Below are positions 6,033 to 8,398 of a stretch of 8,398 nucleotides of DNA, piece by piece. The position numbers and the translations under genes were made by a program. Source of the DNA: an uncultured Bacilli bacterium (GTDB taxonomy: Bacteria; Bacillota_I; Bacilli_A; RF39; UBA660); assembly GCA_934101235.1 (NCBI GenBank), contig CAKORH010000036.1:1-8398 (forward strand), read 5' to 3'. Within the stretch, counting starts at the first letter, position 1. Each line of letters starts with the position of its first letter. Under the pieces are notes generated by a model. That model ran no database searches. It worked only from the letters and a program-made list of their open reading frames with translations, and was not told the origin of the DNA.

Positions 6033-8209
6033 CACGAATAACTTCCATCATAAATTCCATGTACAAATAATTGACACTCTTTTTTTCTTCTTATAATTAA
6101 CGTGGATCTATATGTTCCTCCTGAAGCTTTATTAATCCACCAATTATTACATAAGGCATCATTAGAACCATAGGAAGTATAAGCTTGAACAAAACCATCA
6201 AGATTACCACAATTATATTTTAAACTTAAAAGTGCGTCTAATTGATTTTGAGTTAAATTAAAACCAGCGTTAGCAACAATTGTTTTTACGTCACTCATAT
6301 AATTATCTAATATCATATTTTGAACTTTATCTACAATAACTATGGGAATAGTTTTACCACAATAATTAGAGTATGGTGGTGTTAAAGAATATCCAACCGC
6401 CGCAAATTTTTCATAGTGATTTGACAAGGTTACTCCAATTCCAACTGTAGGAATATCCCCTGCATTACAGTACACTTGATAGCTATCACCAATAATTTTT
6501 CCAGTTCCTTCCAATCCTAATAGAAACTTCAAAAAATCACCACTTGCAGTTGCTGGGCGTGGGTTATCAATTTTTACATAATCATTAGGGTTAACTGCAG
6601 TAGCCTTACTGGACCCTGTTCTTACTTCAAAATATAATGAAGTTCTATTTATTTTACCACTGGCTCCCATTTTACCAATAACTTGGCCTTGACTAACAGA
6701 ATCACCTACACTAACAGTAATGGTTCCTTCATGTAAATGACCATATAAAGTAGAATTGCCATCCGCATGAAGAATAATAACGTAATTACCATAACCGCTA
6801 CCACATTCTTTATCGTCATTGCTTTTGCATCCTGTTTCTACTTCACTAACCGTTCCCGCACTGACGGCAATAATGTTAGTTTTTCCTACTTTTTCATTAG
6901 CTATTATTTCAATTCCATAGTTTTTATTATATTCATTATTAACATCATCCCTTGTAGTTCCAAAATCACGATATATACTAGATGATTCAGGTTCTCCTGA
7001 TGCAAAAGTTTTTCCATTATCTATCGTAGTTTCAACACTACCAATTGGCCACCAATAACTATGACTATTAACATCTGTATATGATACATTCGCTCCACCA
7101 TTAACCTCATAACCATTGTAATCATGAAGCATCTTTTTTATATTATCGATAATTTTAGTTCTTGCTTTTTTAATTTCTTCTTCATTTTCACTTAACATTG
7201 TATCATCAGCAATAACATAGAATTCATCCATCGTTTCCACTCCAGCATTTTTTAATACTTTAGCAAAATAATATTGTAAATGAGGTTTTTTATCAAAATA
7301 ATCACCATCTTGTAAAAATTGCCAATAATAGTTTTCATCAACACTTTTATTTCTTTCAATAATAAGATGGCCAGGAGCTTCGAAACCGGCATTTACAACA
7401 TCTTCATCACAATTTTTTTGGATATCACTTTTAATACGAAAAAAACTTCCAAGTTTATAGCCCATTTTATCCCAAAAACCTATCATACTTGTTGAAACGG
7501 TAGCGGCACATACTTCATGATCTAATATATTTTTTGTTGGTTGTCCTACATCGCAAACAAGAAATTGTTCTTCCTTAGTAGTGACGTTCCCATTTTCATC
7601 AGTTACTTTAACATTTCTCGTTTCATAATTTCCCTCTTTATAACCAATACATGTTGATTTATATCCAATCATAGATTTAATTAATAGTTTTAATGTATCA
7701 GTTTCATTTGCAAAATATTGGGCAATTGCTTCACTTTCTGTTTCATCACTATCGGGGTCATAAGTATCAATATCTTCTTCCATATCATAATTATACGCTG
7801 ACTTAGTGGTATTATAAACTTGTTTATAATAAATTCCATCATCGGTAAACATATCTACAGAAATATCATAAAAAACTGTCGCAATTATAATATTATCTGT
7901 ATTAGAATTAAATTTAATGCCTTTTTTCTCATATTTAGCTAAAATTTTATATAATCTTGTATAAAATTGTCTTTGACTTTCTAAAATTTCTTCAGTGCAA
8001 TTTTCAATATCATCTTGTTCATATTTAGAACTGCAAGAATTTGTCCAAAAGCCTAAATTATTTTTTGCAAATTCATCAAAATCAAAATCTTTATATTTAA
8101 AATTAGCGGCATTAACACTAAAATTTATATTAAAAAAAGCTATCAAAAAAACTGATATAAAAAATATCATTTTTTTTGATAACTTAAAATTATTTAAAAA
8201 TTTTAGCAT
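6032..8209 (-). CDS. Secreted wall hydrolase: degenerate M23 domain plus GH24 lysozyme
   Basis: A 725-residue exported protein, the VirB1-like candidate of the module. A signal peptide (1-34) ends in SVNA. Residues 36-410 match no family I know and include an acidic stretch (143-160). Residues about 413-548 are an M23/LytM fold (DFGTTRDD, YGHLH 489-493, SVGDSVSQGQVIGKMGASG 500-518, YFEVR 526-530), but the zinc ligands are replaced: HxxxD is N430..E434 and HLH is S524-L525-Y526; only His491 remains. It is therefore probably a non-catalytic peptidoglycan-binding or structural domain. Residues about 557-720 are a GH24 phage-type lysozyme: Glu567, YCNAGDIPTVGIG (580-592) with Thr588 and Cys581 or Asn582 at the third catalytic site, NQLDALLSLKYNCG (655-668) and RRKKE (707-711). 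It should cut glycan strands. Thirteen Cys follow the signal peptide. SD AGAGGTGG is 6 nt from the ATG. It begins 22 nt after the virB4-like gene. Confidence 0.88.
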   Translation of the reverse strand: MLKFLNNFKLSKKMIFFISVFLIAFFNINFSVNAANFKYKDFDFDEFAKNNLGFWTNSCSSKYEQDDIENCTEEILESQRQFYTRLYKILAKYEKKGIKFNSNTDNIIIATVFYDISVDMFTDDGIYYKQVYNTTKSAYNYDMEEDIDTYDPDSDETESEAIAQYFANETDTLKLLIKSMIGYKSTCIGYKEGNYETRNVKVTDENGNVTTKEEQFLVCDVGQPTKNILDHEVCAATVSTSMIGFWDKMGYKLGSFFRIKSDIQKNCDEDVVNAGFEAPGHLIIERNKSVDENYYWQFLQDGDYFDKKPHLQYYFAKVLKNAGVETMDEFYVIADDTMLSENEEEIKKARTKIIDNIKKMLHDYNGYEVNGGANVSYTDVNSHSYWWPIGSVETTIDNGKTFASGEPESSSIYRDFGTTRDDVNNEYNKNYGIEIIANEKVGKTNIIAVSAGTVSEVETGCKSNDDKECGSGYGNYVIILHADGNSTLYGHLHEGTITVSVGDSVSQGQVIGKMGASGKINRTSLYFEVRTGSSKATAVNPNDYVKIDNPRPATASGDFLKFLLGLEGTGKIIGDSYQVYCNAGDIPTVGIGVTLSNHYEKFAAVGYSLTPPYSNYCGKTIPIVIVDKVQNMILDNYMSDVKTIVANAGFNLTQNQLDALLSLKYNCGNLDGFVQAYTSYGSNDALCNNWWINKASGGTYRSTLIIRRKKECQLFVHGIYDGSYS

Positions 8210-8215
8210 AAACTA

Positions 8216-8223
8216 CCACCTCT
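8216..8223 (-). promoter_or_regulatory. Ribosome binding site of the M23/GH24 gene
   Basis: AGAGGTGG on the minus strand, 6 nt before the ATG at 8209, within the 22-nt gap after the virB4-like stop. Confidence 0.75.
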
Positions 8224-8231
8224 ATAAATAA

Positions 8232-8398
8232 CTATAATCCTCCACCGGAACCAAATGAATCTAGTTCTTTTTGAGTAAGAACTACGTTAATTCGCATTCT
8301 TCTATTTCCACATACAAATAATGCTTCACCTTGACTATATGTTTTAATGCTTTCTTTCTCATTATCATTTAAATCAATTAACTTAGATAAGTCTTCAA
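8232..8398 (-). CDS. virB4: VirB4/TraE-type conjugation ATPase, C-terminal end (partial)
   Basis: The last 54 codons of a minus-strand gene that enters from the right edge and stops at TAG (8232-8234). The translation reads DLSKLIDLNDNEKESIK, then SQGEALFVCGNRRMRINVVLTQKELDSF, and ends GSGGGL. The order 'LS..E...i....qGeaLf.cGn.r..i.v..t..E...f' is the usual end of VirB4/TraE/TrsE ATPases, after the last motor motifs. VirB4 drives assembly of the channel and is the most conserved part of conjugative type IV systems. The Walker motifs lie outside the window, so the call rests on this end segment plus the virD4 and lysozyme genes downstream. The frame begins at 8396. Confidence 0.7.
   Translation of the reverse strand, partial: EDLSKLIDLNDNEKESIKTYSQGEALFVCGNRRMRINVVLTQKELDSFGSGGGL

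Noticed and set aside
6767..6985. Plus-strand open frame of 72 codons, hydrophobic
   Set aside because: Antisense to the M23 domain; its Phe/Ile-rich character is only the complement of that coding sequence.
6032..8209. Reading the wall protein as a phage endolysin from a prophage
   Set aside because: It has a Sec signal peptide, an M23-type domain and a large N-terminal region, and sits between virB4-like and virD4 genes with no phage structural genes, so a VirB1-like conjugation role fits better.
7995..8231. Plus-strand open frame of 78 codons
   Set aside because: Antisense to the signal peptide and N-terminus of the wall hydrolase; no independent support.
1..8398. Mycoplasma-type code with TGA as Trp
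   Set aside because: Trp is read from TGG throughout and the lysozyme and C39-like genes both end at TGA with the next gene starting there.
1..8398. CRISPR arrays, tRNA or rRNA genes, insertion sequences, riboswitches
   Set aside because: No regularly spaced repeats, cloverleaf, transposase frame or long structured leader is visible; almost every base lies in minus-strand genes.

Overview
The window is very AT-rich and codes almost entirely on the minus strand with short gaps, overlaps and strong Shine-Dalgarno sites. Trp is encoded by TGG and TGA is used as a stop, so this is the standard bacterial code, not a Mycoplasma-type code. Lipobox and signal-peptide styles, a SipW-type signal peptide and AGGAGG sites point to a low-GC monoderm (Bacillota, perhaps an uncultured gut Bacilli lineage; the lineage is inference).

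In transcription order (right to left) the window holds: the last 54 codons of a VirB4-like ATPase (8232-8398); a 725-residue secreted protein with an unrecognised N-terminal half, a degenerate M23 (LytM) domain and a C-terminal GH24 lysozyme domain (6032-8209); two small single-pass membrane proteins that may be NTF2/VirB8-like (5508-6017 and 5048-5515); a membrane-anchored C39-like cysteine peptidase (4013-5029); a lipoprotein with a C-terminal membrane helix and an LppM-like look (3312-4031); a VirD4/TraG coupling protein with a long acidic, Asn-rich tail (800-3256); and a TasA/camelysin-like protein with a SipW-type signal peptide (140-742). A strong hairpin terminator at 116-141 closes the block.

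Taken together this is part of the mating-channel module of a Gram-positive conjugative element (ICE or plasmid): VirB4 powers channel assembly, the GH24 and C39-like enzymes probably open the cell wall, the small membrane proteins and lipoprotein are candidate scaffold parts, and VirD4 feeds DNA-protein substrate to the channel. The TasA-like gene has a good promoter of its own (TTGAAA-17-TAAAAT) and its own terminator, so it looks like a separate unit that may make a surface fibre or adhesin. No relaxase, integrase, origin of transfer, attachment site, CRISPR or RNA gene is visible here.

The points most worth a second look are the M23 domain that has lost its zinc ligands, the SipW-type protein beside virD4, the paired VirB8-like candidates, the cysteine-rich secreted proteins, and the unassigned 370-residue region of the wall protein. 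Start codons of the two small membrane genes are better placed at internal ATGs (5515 and 6017) than at the upstream GTGs.
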